Positions 34,780 through 42,953 of a stretch of 64,000 bases of DNA are shown here, piece by piece. The stretch covers positions 1 to 64,000 of the forward strand of contig JACPRH010000054.1 of assembly GCA_016190055.1 (NCBI GenBank), in the 5' to 3' direction. The number at the start of each line of letters is the position of its first letter. The stretch's first letter is position 1. Below the pieces are notes generated by a model that had not been told where the DNA came from, ran no database searches, and saw only the letters and a program-made list of their open reading frames with translations. Source of the stretch: Nitrososphaerota archaeon (GTDB lineage Archaea; Thermoproteota; Nitrososphaeria; Nitrososphaerales; JACPRH01). A program made the position numbers and the translations under genes.

Positions 34780-34893
34780 ATGTCAGATATATTGCCAAGC
34801 GAGTTTGTTCCTTGGCAGACGAATCCTAAATGGGATGAAGAGGATCATCTAATTATAGAATTTGAAAATTCGGCTCTCACTCAGCTGCAGTAA
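34780..34893 (+). CDS. Small 37-residue protein, unknown
   Basis: A short open frame, MSDILPSEFVPWQTNPKWDE and 17 further residues ending in TQLQ, has a protein-like acidic composition. It lies 68 bp after the RHH coiled-coil gene and before the next TA pair. It could be a genuine microprotein or a remnant of a longer gene. No SD or TATA box clearly supports it. Confidence 0.35.
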   Translation: MSDILPSEFVPWQTNPKWDEEDHLIIEFENSALTQLQ

Positions 34894-34955
34894 GCTGGGG
34901 TGAACGCTAACTATTTATGATAACTGTTATCATAGTATTTGTTGGTAATTTAGTT

Positions 34956-35282
34956 ATGCCTTCGAGCTACAATCTGCCGGAACTCGTGAAGAAGGAGATA
35001 GACGCGCTGGTCAAGGCAGGATACTATTCAAGCAAATCTGACGTTGTAAAAGACGCATTAAGAACATTCCTCTACGAGAAGAAGAATCTGAGGATCGCCG
35101 CCGCAATCCAGCTCTACAAAGAAGGTGAAGTAACTCTAGGTAAAGCCGCTGAAATAGCGGACATCAGCATAGAGGAGTTCAAAGAGAGATTAAAGGAGTC
35201 CGGTATTAAGAGAGAGATAAAGGTTGAGAGCGCAGGAAAGATGGATAGAGAGATTGCGAAGATGAAGAGGAAGCATGAATGA
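34956..35282 (+). CDS. RHH/UPF0175-like antitoxin
   Basis: This protein of about 108 residues joins an RHH-like N-terminus (LPELVKKEIDALVKAGYYSSKSDVV shown in part) to a UPF0175-like helical segment (GEVTLGKAAEIADISIEEF). The basic C-terminal tail ends in KRKHE. It is the antitoxin of the DUF3368 PIN-like gene 3 bp downstream. ATG 34956 is chosen because a TATA-like CTATTTATG (34911-34919) lies over the earlier ATG. Confidence 0.7.
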   Translation: MPSSYNLPELVKKEIDALVKAGYYSSKSDVVKDALRTFLYEKKNLRIAAAIQLYKEGEVTLGKAAEIADISIEEFKERLKESGIKREIKVESAGKMDREIAKMKRKHE

Positions 35283-35285
35283 GCG

Positions 35286-35741
35286 ATGAAGATAGTCGCG
35301 GACACAGACATACTAAGCATCTTCGCAAAAATAGATAGACTCGACATCCTAAAGAAACTATTCACCTCCATTCTCATCACTCAAGCAGTTCAATCCGAGT
35401 TAAAGAAAGGCAACATTAACATAAAGCCACTAAACCCAACTTTAACAGTTCTAAAGAAAGAGGAGCTAAAAGCCTTGAAAGGAAGTGGTGCTAGGCTCGG
35501 AATGGGAGAAAGGGAATGCTTCACAGTTGCAAAGAACAGAGATATTCCTTTAACAAGCAACGAAAAAATTGTCCACGCATTATGCAAAAAAGATGGGGTA
35601 AGCTACCTCACACTTCCTCGCATCCTAAGACTTGCAATCCTTGGAGAAGTAATCTCAAGAGAAGAGGCAAAGCAAATCATAAAGCTTATCGAAAATGAAG
35701 AGAACACGGTAATCAAAGGCAAAGATGAAATATTCAGTTAA
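35286..35741 (+). CDS. DUF3368 PIN-domain-like toxin
   Basis: This 151-residue PIN-fold protein has D6 and D8 in ADTDILSIF, E38, and E75 in GMGERECFTVA, the acidic residues that bind Mg2+ in PIN RNases. The typical later Asp pair reads TSNEKI. UPF0175-DUF3368 pairs are established type II toxin-antitoxin candidates. It starts at an ATG 3 bp after the antitoxin stop. It probably cleaves RNA. Confidence 0.7.
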   Translation: MKIVADTDILSIFAKIDRLDILKKLFTSILITQAVQSELKKGNINIKPLNPTLTVLKKEELKALKGSGARLGMGERECFTVAKNRDIPLTSNEKIVHALCKKDGVSYLTLPRILRLAILGEVISREEAKQIIKLIENEENTVIKGKDEIFS

Positions 35742-35885
35742 CACCCGAACGTACAGTAGTAGAACCAATTCGCTCTCGAAATAATCTCCATTTATACAGA
35801 AGCAAATCTCGATTGATGAACTTGCCAGTTACGGGCTCGCAGAATGTTTAGCAGTTAATTACAGAGAAACTTATAGCTAAGGTGG

Positions 35886-35936
35886 CTTTATATTAACGGT
35901 CTTTCCAATCTCGATTGAAAAGAATGAGAAGGAGGT
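35886..35936 (+). promoter_or_regulatory. Promoter and strong Shine-Dalgarno of the DUF2283 gene
   Basis: TATA-like CTTTATATTA (35886-35895) is followed by a leader of about 28 nt. GGAGGT at 35931-35936 is 7 nt before the ATG. A full SD is rare among the leaderless genes here. Confidence 0.55.
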
Positions 35937-35943
35937 ACAAGAA

Positions 35944-36210
35944 ATGGCAAAGACTGAAGTAACTATGCCAATTGATCCCTTAAAGGTCATTAAGAAAGAT
36001 ATCTCATACAGCGGGAAGAAATTAGGCGCTAGAAAAATAATTGCTATCAATTTCGATGAAGATGCAGACATCCTATATGTTAAATTCAGCCATTCTAAGA
36101 TAGTAGACACAGAACCCCTAGACAAAAAGGGCCTAGTCGCAGCATCACTCGATTCTAGTAAAGAAATAGCAGGCCTAGTAATAATGGAAGCGTCGAGATT
36201 CAGCGAGTAG
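35944..36210 (+). CDS. DUF2283 small protein
   Basis: This 88-residue protein has the DUF2283 pattern: INFDEDADILYVKF, then a turn and GLVAASLDSSKEIAGLVIMEAS. The family is common in islands, often beside DUF4258 toxin-like genes, but no such partner is next to it here. Function unknown; an orphan antitoxin is possible. Confidence 0.7.
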   Translation: MAKTEVTMPIDPLKVIKKDISYSGKKLGARKIIAINFDEDADILYVKFSHSKIVDTEPLDKKGLVAASLDSSKEIAGLVIMEASRFSE

Positions 36211-36287
36211 TACGCATTGGCAAGTATGTGTTCTCAAATCCAAATAGTTCACATCTTTTTGGAAAATCGCTAACTGTAAACTCAATT

Positions 36288-36309
36288 CTCACAAAGTGAG
36301 GATTGAAAG
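36288..36309 (+). repeat. Solitary CRISPR-repeat-like sequence, copy 2
   Basis: The 22-bp sequence has a CTCAC-AAA-GTGAG stem-loop core and the 3' end GATTGAAAG. It is an exact reverse complement of 38935-38956, so the two copies form a distant inverted pair around the 36.7-38.8 kb genes. It resembles 24-25 nt archaeal type I repeats but stands alone. Confidence 0.55.
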
Positions 36310-36489
36310 GCTTGCTCGCGGATTATTTATATGGTGCTCTATGCAGCATTCGGGATATCCATGGAACAGGTCCATGATTTTGCGACGATGTGGTGAGTCG
36401 GGCGGTAATTCTTCAGATTTCAATACCCAGTCAGGAGCAGTCATGCAGTACGAGACATGATAGATAGTTTGTGGAGCAGACCTGCCATC

Positions 36490-36621
36490 CTAGAGATGGT
36501 ATAATGATAACTTTCCAAGAACTTCGGCCACGTTTGCATAGTCCTCGCTGAAAGTGGAGCTTAACTTGTGCCCTTCTGCAACCGGGATGATTTGAGCCCT
36601 GTTAAGAGGATATAGCCTCTT
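36490..36621 (-). pseudogene. Possible gene remnant
   Basis: In the 452-bp gap 36211-36662 a minus-strand frame of about 43 codons encodes protein-like sequence (NRAQIIPVAEGHKL, FSEDYANVAEVLGKL). A stop precedes it and it has no start. It looks like the 3' end of a decayed gene; the family is not recognised. Confidence 0.25.
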
Positions 36622-36662
36622 CTATTCCTCACTCTGGTCTATTGCGCTATTGTTGCGTTTTA

Positions 36663-37220
36663 TCATTTTTGTTCCACCTTAGGTTTCAGTCCCCATCCTT
36701 GGCCATATATCCCAGTAATTATGCACACTGCTTCTTTGATAACGTGTGGTCCTCCCTCTTTGCCAAGAAGTGTATCTTCCCAGTATCCTTTAGCAACTGT
36801 TCTCCACCATTTAAATGACGAATACATATTCCCACCTTTCTTCAAATCGCTAATTGCAGAATTCAAGTAACCAATAAGTTGCAGAGCTTTCGTGACATTA
36901 TAATACCCCGTTTCGTCAGGTTCTTCGGTAGGCGCTATATATCCGTCTAGGGTTTCTGGAATTATCTTAAGGTGCGGATATGTCCTTGATATATTTACAA
37001 ACTGTTGTTTTGCTTTTACTATATTGTTCCCATATTTGTTATAGCTAAAATCATATTCTCCATCTATATCCTCTGTTGTTTTTCCCAACAATCCACTTGC
37101 TGTTATGAATTTACCAATACTATCACTTTTTCCGCGTCTTAACTCGAGTACATTGTAATATAAACGATCCAAAATCTTACAGAACTCGTCAACAACCTCA
37201 TGCGATGGGACGTCGTTCAT
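36663..37220 (-). CDS. Unknown protein coupled to a small RHH-like gene
   Basis: This 185-residue soluble protein of unknown family is rich in Lys, Tyr and Gly. Its ATG at 37220 overlaps the stop of a 32-codon RHH-like gene by 4 bp (ATGA), the layout of a toxin-antitoxin pair. No known toxin motif is visible. The first half is helical (HEVVDEFCKILDRLYYNVLEL shown in part). Confidence 0.5.
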   Translation of the reverse strand: MNDVPSHEVVDEFCKILDRLYYNVLELRRGKSDSIGKFITASGLLGKTTEDIDGEYDFSYNKYGNNIVKAKQQFVNISRTYPHLKIIPETLDGYIAPTEEPDETGYYNVTKALQLIGYLNSAISDLKKGGNMYSSFKWWRTVAKGYWEDTLLGKEGGPHVIKEAVCIITGIYGQGWGLKPKVEQK

Positions 37221-37315
37221 ACACTATCACCCAAAAACTTCCTCACGGCTTCTCTTATGACCTCGCTCCTGCTCGACACCTCTGTTTCATCTTCGGGTGA
37301 TATATGCTCAATCAT
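37217..37315 (-). CDS. Small RHH-like protein (possible antitoxin)
   Basis: This 32-residue frame ends in SSRSEVIREAVRKFLGDSV, the second helix typical of ribbon-helix-helix antitoxins. It overlaps the following 185-residue gene by ATGA. The N-terminal strand is short, so it may be truncated; a TTG two codons after TGC-AGA reading could extend it by three residues. It was too short for normal gene calling. Confidence 0.45.
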   Translation of the reverse strand: MIEHISPEDETEVSSRSEVIREAVRKFLGDSV

Positions 37316-37364
37316 TCTGCACAATCACCCGATAATGAAGCACAACCTGGTGGCTTGTTTAAGG

Positions 37365-37373
37365 CTTAAATAG
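37365..37373 (+). promoter_or_regulatory. TATA box of the AAA/DUF234 gene
   Basis: CTTAAATAG is centred 27 bp before the ATG at 37396, the spacing for a leaderless start, and so selects that ATG over the one at 37381. The reverse strand (CTATTTAAG) could serve the divergent small RHH gene. Confidence 0.55.
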
Positions 37374-37395
37374 TTGAAACATGAGTAGGATACTT

Positions 37396-38805
37396 ATGCT
37401 TCAACTATTCGTTAACAGGCAGCAAGAACTCCAATTCCTAGAAGAGCACTACAAGACAAAAGCGGCCGAACTAGTCGTCATATACGGTAGAAGAAGAGTT
37501 GGAAAAACAGAATTCACAATACACTTCTCAAAGAACAAACCTCACATTTACTTCCTCGCTGACCAGCGCCCAGAAGCAGAACTGATTCAAGAATTAAAAC
37601 AGCGAATGAGCCTCTACCTCCAAAACGAAAGCTTCGCCAAACTCGCCATCAAAGACTGGATCGAACTCTTTAACGAATTCACAAAATGGAACAAAAACAC
37701 TCACACAATCATAATAATCGACGAATTCCCCACTCTCATCGAAACCAACCGCGCCATACCCTCAATCTTCCAAAAAATATGGGATCAAAACCTCAAAAAC
37801 ACACTCACCATGCTCATCCTACTCGGCTCATCAATCACAATGATGGAAACCGAGGTTCTAAACTACAAAAGCCCACTATACGGAAGAAGAACCGCCCAAT
37901 GGAAAATCGAACCACTCAAAATACACCATCTAAGACCATTCGTCCCACAATACAATCTCGAAACCCTAATACATGTTTATGCCTGCATAGGCGGCGTACC
38001 TGCATACCTGCAAAAATTCAACCCTCAAAACAGCTTCTGGCAAAACGTACAACAAAAAATCCTAACTAAAGGCGAATTCCTATACGAAGAAGCCGAATTT
38101 CTCCTCCGTGAAGAACTCCGAGAACCACGCAACTATGCCACAATATTAAAAGCAATCGCCCAAGAAGCCCAAACCTACGGAGAAATCCTCAACAAAACCA
38201 GCGTAGACAAGAGCATGCTCTCAAAATACGCAAGTGTATTAGAGGACTTGGGCTTCATAAAAAGAACTCACCCAATAGGCATAACACCTAAACCAAGAAA
38301 AAGCCGATACACCATAGCAGACAACTACTTGAACTTCTGGTTCAAATACGTCTTCCCCAACAAAACCGAACTTGAAGCAGGCAACAGCGAAATCGTCCTA
38401 AACAAAATCAAACAAGACTACAACACCTACTTAGGCCACGCATTCGAGCAAACCGCAGCCGAACTCATAACAAAAATGAAAACAAACCATAAACTACCTT
38501 TCACCTTCACATCCATAGGAAAATGGTGGTTCAAAAACAACGAAATAGACCTGATCGCACTTGACGAAGAAAAACAAACCGCAACATTTATCGAAGCAAA
38601 ATGGAGCAACCTCAACGCATTAGATTGCCAAAGAATCCTCCAAGACCTAAAAACCAAAGCAACGAACTTCAGATGGGATCGCAAAAAAGAAAACTACGCA
38701 ATCATCGCAAAACACATCACCGATAAAGAACAACTAACAAAACAAGGACATTTAATCTTCGACCTCGAAGACCTCGAACCAACACTACTACAAGACAACC
38801 GTTAA
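37396..38805 (+). CDS. Archaeal AAA ATPase with C-terminal DUF234 (PD-(D/E)XK-like) domain
   Basis: This protein of about 469 residues belongs to the expanded archaeal ATPase family (PF01637 plus DUF234). Walker A is YGRRRVGKTEF (about 31-41 from ATG 37396) and Walker B is TIIIIDEFPTL. A winged-helix part follows. The C-terminal domain carries EIDLIALDEE and FIEAKW, the D...E-x-K pattern of PD-(D/E)XK nucleases. The coding strand is markedly A- and C-rich compared with its neighbours, a sign of transfer. It is flanked at distance by inverted CRISPR-like repeats. The role of the family is unclear; defence or mobile-element functions are proposed. Confidence 0.85.
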   Translation: MLQLFVNRQQELQFLEEHYKTKAAELVVIYGRRRVGKTEFTIHFSKNKPHIYFLADQRPEAELIQELKQRMSLYLQNESFAKLAIKDWIELFNEFTKWNKNTHTIIIIDEFPTLIETNRAIPSIFQKIWDQNLKNTLTMLILLGSSITMMETEVLNYKSPLYGRRTAQWKIEPLKIHHLRPFVPQYNLETLIHVYACIGGVPAYLQKFNPQNSFWQNVQQKILTKGEFLYEEAEFLLREELREPRNYATILKAIAQEAQTYGEILNKTSVDKSMLSKYASVLEDLGFIKRTHPIGITPKPRKSRYTIADNYLNFWFKYVFPNKTELEAGNSEIVLNKIKQDYNTYLGHAFEQTAAELITKMKTNHKLPFTFTSIGKWWFKNNEIDLIALDEEKQTATFIEAKWSNLNALDCQRILQDLKTKATNFRWDRKKENYAIIAKHITDKEQLTKQGHLIFDLEDLEPTLLQDNR

Positions 38806-38934
38806 GAGAGCCTACACGCCTATTTGTGTCCGCATCCACCTTGGCATTTACACTTACCTCTCGTATGAACGACAGTTCTTCGACTTGGACTATTCTTTTA
38901 TGTCCCAGAACACGCTCTACCGAAAGCTCTTCAG

Positions 38935-38956
38935 CTTTCAATCCTCACTTTGTGAG
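38935..38956 (-). repeat. Solitary CRISPR-repeat-like sequence, copy 3 (inverted)
   Basis: CTTTCAATCCTCACTTTGTG plus two bases is the exact reverse complement of the copy at 36288-36309. It lies in the 334-bp gap 38806-39139, which otherwise shows no gene. Confidence 0.55.
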
Positions 38957-39139
38957 TTTATCTATTACCAATCGTAGAACGAACGTTAGTTAATTGTTCT
39001 TTTATGCGAAAGTCTGTTACACAATCAATAGCGCTAAAAAAGTAATGAAAGTCCTGACTGTACCAGCAAGTGCTACGTTCTTGAGAATGTAGGACAATAT
39101 TTTTATGGTAGCACTGTCACCTGCCATGTTGTAACAAGA

Positions 39140-39373
39140 ATGTCGACTAATGTTGTTAAGGTTACTCGAAAGGGTCAAACCACTATTCCGGCGGAACTTA
39201 GGCAAAAGCTGGGAATCAAGGAAGGAGACGAACTTTTAGTCGAAGCTACAGAGCAAGGACAAATACTCTTCAAGCCCATTAGAAAGCTGGAAGACTGCGC
39301 AGGCATCTACTCAAAATACGGAAAGCCTGAAGAAATCAAGAAACAAATAGACAAACTAAGAGAGGAATACTAG
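39140..39373 (+). CDS. vapB: SpoVT-AbrB family antitoxin (VapB-like)
   Basis: This 77-residue protein has a swapped-hairpin AbrB domain (VVKVTRKGQTTIPAELRQKL, then KEGDELLVEA) and a C-terminal tail that would bind the toxin. It lies 2 bp before a PIN toxin gene. It probably represses its own operon and neutralises VapC. Confidence 0.85.
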   Translation: MSTNVVKVTRKGQTTIPAELRQKLGIKEGDELLVEATEQGQILFKPIRKLEDCAGIYSKYGKPEEIKKQIDKLREEY

Positions 39374-39375
39374 GC

Positions 39376-39774
39376 TTGAAAGAGGTGCTGGACAGCCGAT
39401 TCCTCATAGAATACTTCTACTCAGACAAAACCGAAACAAAGCAAAAGACCTTGAGAAAGCTAAAAGAACTCATCCAGCGCAAAGAAGGCATACTTCCAAC
39501 AATCGTTATCTGTGAAACCACCCAAATAATCTGTCAAAGAGTTGGAAAAGAAGAAGCTGAAATCTGCTACGCAACCCTCACAAAAAGTGGGCTACACGTC
39601 CAAAACCTAACTGCACCAATAGCCAAACACGCCGGTCTCCTCAGAAGCAAACACCGCAACGTTCCAATGGGCGACTGCATAATTGCCGCAACAGCTATAG
39701 CGAACCAAGCAAGGATTCTCTCCGACGACCCACACTTTGATACAATAGACGAAACAAAAAGAACTTGGATATAG
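39376..39774 (+). CDS. vapC: PIN-domain toxin (VapC-like RNase)
   Basis: This 132-residue protein has acidic residues at D6, E47, D100 (PMGDCIIAATA) and D117/D118 (SDDPHF), as in Mg2+-dependent VapC RNases. The start is a TTG at 39376. It is the toxin of the VapBC pair and closes the accessory island. Confidence 0.85.
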   Translation: MKEVLDSRFLIEYFYSDKTETKQKTLRKLKELIQRKEGILPTIVICETTQIICQRVGKEEAEICYATLTKSGLHVQNLTAPIAKHAGLLRSKHRNVPMGDCIIAATAIANQARILSDDPHFDTIDETKRTWI

Positions 39775-39859
39775 AAACACATAGTTTACCGGAAAAAGAA
39801 AAGGTGGGAAACGAGCCCATTTGTTTAGGCTCGCTTCCGCATCGCTAATGCTACTGTTG

Positions 39860-42037
39860 CTACTTCTTTCGCATTACCAGTACCGCTGCTGCAATCAGAG
39901 CTATTACTGCTACTCCAATTGCTGCATAGGTGACTTCTGCGGGTAGACCTGAGGTTTCTGTTTGTGTTTGTACTACTGTTGTGGTCTGTGTTGATCCAGG
40001 TGCGGTTGTGGTTGCAGTGGTTGTGGCGGTGCTGACGACGGTTGTGCTCTGGGTGCTAACTTGTGTAGTGGTGACTGTGGATACTTGTGTTGTTTGTGAT
40101 GCGGCTTTAGATAAGCCAATGGCGACGACTGTTCCTGAAGTGACTGGTCTAATTGATGTTTGACCTGGTCCTGCTCCAAGTATTGTGAAGATTAGCTGGT
40201 TGCCTGCTGCGTCTTGACCGGTTGTGAGACCTACGTGCATGTCTGAGCCGACGTTCACGTCATTCAGTACTTTGCCTGTGCCTTGGTCTAAGACCCTCAT
40301 ATGACCATCTGAGAAGCCTACGATTAGCAGATCTGGTGTTGTAACCATTGCGGCGCGCTGCTGGTCTCCGTAGAAGTAAGTCCACTTTATCTTGCCAGTA
40401 GATGCATCTCTAGCCATAATTGTGGCGTTCAACACTGGAAAGCCTTTGGTCTGGCTGACACTTTGGCCTACTACTGGTGCAGGAGAGTTCAGAATAGTGG
40501 TCTGAAGCGCGATTGCGTAGTGGAACAAGGTGTTAGAGTCTGGGTTGTATGTCATGTCTGTGCCGAAGATGCCGTTACTCCAAGCTGGGAATACCGGACA
40601 TGGTCTTCCACAGTAGTTGCTGTTGTCAGGTGACTTCATTTCCCTCATGTCGTATGTGCTGTATACATCGGTCCAGTGGTATCGAATACCGCCCTGACTA
40701 GGCTCCTTGAGAGCCGCTGAGGTTACGGAACCCGCGTTAACCATGTCTTCGGTTACGTCCTTCATGTAGAGGGATTTGCCTGTCTTTGCATCCATTACGT
40801 TCAGGCGTCCTTCCTTGCATCCCTTCATGTAGACCTTACCTAGAGTTGGAACTTCCGCGAGGATGCCGCTCCAGTTACAGTCATAGTCGTATGGATCACG
40901 TGGGAAAGGCTGACTCCACCATATGCGATTACCTGCCTTCATATCGATAGCCATGATGGTGCTGCCGTAGAGTCTTGGTCCAGGGGTGGTTCCTACATAG
41001 GTGTAGGGTCCTTGGTTACCTGTCTGTGTGTAGAGGATGCCTGTGTCTTCATCCACAATTGATTGTCCCCAGTTGGCTGTGACTCCTCCGTAGATGTTGG
41101 GTTTCTCTCCAACCTGAGCCCAGTCCCATTCAAGGTTTGAAGGAGCGTTCGTTGCTACATCGGCGCATGGGATGGTGCCTTTGAAGAAGCCAATGTCGCA
41201 CTCCTGTAGTGCCCAATCCTTAGTGGGTACATCTTGAGGTGGATAGCTGAAGACTCTCCATTGGATCTGTTTGGTAGTGATGTCGACTCCGAGGGTCACG
41301 TGACGTGCGTCACCCGCGTAGATTGTTGAGTGCATACCACCGGGCAGGACAACGATGAATTGGTTGCCCTTGTCCCAGATTCCGACGCTGGCTTGGCTAG
41401 TTACAGCTGAGTAGCCTGCGTTGCGATAATAGTTGTAGAGGTTTCCAGGAATGTCCTTGCAGAGGTCGGTGACTGCGAAGCTCTGCTTGCCTGTTGTGGC
41501 ATCTATTCCGTAGATACCGCAGTCGAGACCGTTGATTACCAGTGCATTACCTGCTGCCCAGTATCTGAAGCCGTGCATGTGAGGTGGAGTACTGAGTGTA
41601 ACTGGTAGGCGTTTCTGGACATCAGTCAGGTTGACTGAGTAATCGTACTTCCAGTTCAGCTTACCTGTCTGGGCGTTAATGGAGTATGTCCTCATGTAGT
41701 TGGTTGTGACGAAGACGTTTCCACCCACCACGATTGGTGGTGTGGTTGAGCCTTCACCGCCAGCTTGAGACTGGATATACGCCATACTTGATCCGGCTGC
41801 AGCCTTGCCTTCAAGTGGGAATATCCACTTGACCTCAAGGTTGCCCGCCGTATTCTTATTAATCGAGGTTTCGGGGCTATAATTCCAAGCCCAACTGTTA
41901 CCGTCTGGGAACTGCCAATCCTTTGCAGTGTTCGCCTGTGGCGCTGCGTACGCGAATGTCGCTGCGAATGTGCTGAATGAAAGGATAGATAGTACAGACA
42001 GTAATAATGTTAGTCTAGATTTATTACTATTCGACAT
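39860..42037 (-). CDS. Membrane-anchored PQQ-type beta-propeller (quinoprotein-like) protein
   Basis: This 725-residue secreted protein has a signal peptide (about 1-32), a PQQ-dehydrogenase-like eight-blade propeller, a Thr-rich stalk (about 645-695), a C-terminal membrane helix and an RKK end. Propeller hallmarks are visible: GNVFVTTNYMRTYSINAQTGKLNW, DATTGK, DASTGKIKWTY and VLDQGTGKVL (some shown in part). If it binds PQQ it would oxidise alcohols or sugars outside the cell, but conserved PQQ and metal ligands cannot be assigned by eye. A minus-strand TATA, TTTATATA (42070-42077), lies 36 bp before the ATG. Confidence 0.75.
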   Translation of the reverse strand: MSNSNKSRLTLLLSVLSILSFSTFAATFAYAAPQANTAKDWQFPDGNSWAWNYSPETSINKNTAGNLEVKWIFPLEGKAAAGSSMAYIQSQAGGEGSTTPPIVVGGNVFVTTNYMRTYSINAQTGKLNWKYDYSVNLTDVQKRLPVTLSTPPHMHGFRYWAAGNALVINGLDCGIYGIDATTGKQSFAVTDLCKDIPGNLYNYYRNAGYSAVTSQASVGIWDKGNQFIVVLPGGMHSTIYAGDARHVTLGVDITTKQIQWRVFSYPPQDVPTKDWALQECDIGFFKGTIPCADVATNAPSNLEWDWAQVGEKPNIYGGVTANWGQSIVDEDTGILYTQTGNQGPYTYVGTTPGPRLYGSTIMAIDMKAGNRIWWSQPFPRDPYDYDCNWSGILAEVPTLGKVYMKGCKEGRLNVMDAKTGKSLYMKDVTEDMVNAGSVTSAALKEPSQGGIRYHWTDVYSTYDMREMKSPDNSNYCGRPCPVFPAWSNGIFGTDMTYNPDSNTLFHYAIALQTTILNSPAPVVGQSVSQTKGFPVLNATIMARDASTGKIKWTYFYGDQQRAAMVTTPDLLIVGFSDGHMRVLDQGTGKVLNDVNVGSDMHVGLTTGQDAAGNQLIFTILGAGPGQTSIRPVTSGTVVAIGLSKAASQTTQVSTVTTTQVSTQSTTVVSTATTTATTTAPGSTQTTTVVQTQTETSGLPAEVTYAAIGVAVIALIAAAVLVMRKK

Positions 42038-42212
42038 ATGTATTTTCGGTTTAAATGCTACGGGCTTTCTATATAAAGCTTATGAGCTGAAAAGACCGTT
42101 TGGATCTAATTCATATTTATCGTATTTTCCCTGAACACATTTATGTCATTGAAGATAATACCGACCGGTACATGCTTAGAAACGAAGCGAAATGAAACTA
42201 GAACGAATAAAT

Positions 42213-42917
42213 CTACAAATGCAGCGGCTCGCGACCCACAGGGAGAGGCGGAACCAAGTCAGAGTAATAGAACCGGTCATCCCTCAAAACTGTCTTCCCG
42301 ACACTGAAGATTATAGGTCGCTGAAAAATAGGGCCGTCAAAGACGAAGGTGTGGAACTCCCCGTTTTCTCCACACGGATCAGCTGAGGACGGCAGCTGAG
42401 ACAGAAACTTATCATCGAAGAATTGACCCACGAATGAACGATCCAAACAATGATTATCAACACATGTAGTAACCGCCTTGAAACCTAGAGAGATAAATTG
42501 GTAAGCCACGTCAACTGTATTCTGCTTCCAGAGCGGAAACAATGCTTTTAACCCGATCCGCGCGAGATTATCTTCACGATACTGCCGTAAATCCTCCAGA
42601 AATATATCTCCGAAAACCACGGCAGAGACACCTTGACTCTTCATCCAAAGAAGAGCTTCACGCATCCTCGACTCGTAAACATCATTTGAACAATCCTTCG
42701 GAATAAAGACAACCTCAAGAGGCAAACCTAGAGAAGCGGCCTGCTGCTCAAGCAAACACCTACGAACACCATGCATACTGACACGATCGTAATCCTCAGT
42801 CACCGTAGTCAGCAGTGACACAACTTCATAGCAACCAGCCCTCTGAATCTCGTGCAGGGCGAGAGCACTATCTTTACCGCCGCTCCAGCAAACCAGAACC
42901 TTCTCCACAAGAATCAC
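42213..42917 (-). CDS. dph6: PP-loop ATPase, diphthine-ammonia ligase-like (Dph6/MJ0570 family)
   Basis: This 234-residue protein opens with the PP-loop VCWSGGKDSALAL (about 8-20) and has the family end motif GENGEFHTFVFDGPIF. In eukaryotes Dph6 amidates diphthine on elongation factor 2; the archaeal orthologue is assumed to do the same. Three-way alternatives within the PP-loop family cannot be excluded. It is the last gene downstream of serS. Confidence 0.75.
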   Translation of the reverse strand: MILVEKVLVCWSGGKDSALALHEIQRAGCYEVVSLLTTVTEDYDRVSMHGVRRCLLEQQAASLGLPLEVVFIPKDCSNDVYESRMREALLWMKSQGVSAVVFGDIFLEDLRQYREDNLARIGLKALFPLWKQNTVDVAYQFISLGFKAVTTCVDNHCLDRSFVGQFFDDKFLSQLPSSADPCGENGEFHTFVFDGPIFQRPIIFSVGKTVLRDDRFYYSDLVPPLPVGREPLHL

Positions 42918-42953
42918 TCTAGCCTAATCATTTGCCCCAAAACAACTTGTGAG

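Noticed and set aside
34917-34955. Upstream ATG of the UPF0175-like antitoxin
   Set aside because: It overlaps the TATA-like box and adds a hydrophobic stretch unlike the family; ATG 34956 is preferred.
27617-38956. A functional CRISPR array
   Set aside because: Only single repeat copies, kilobases apart, no spacer units and no cas genes.
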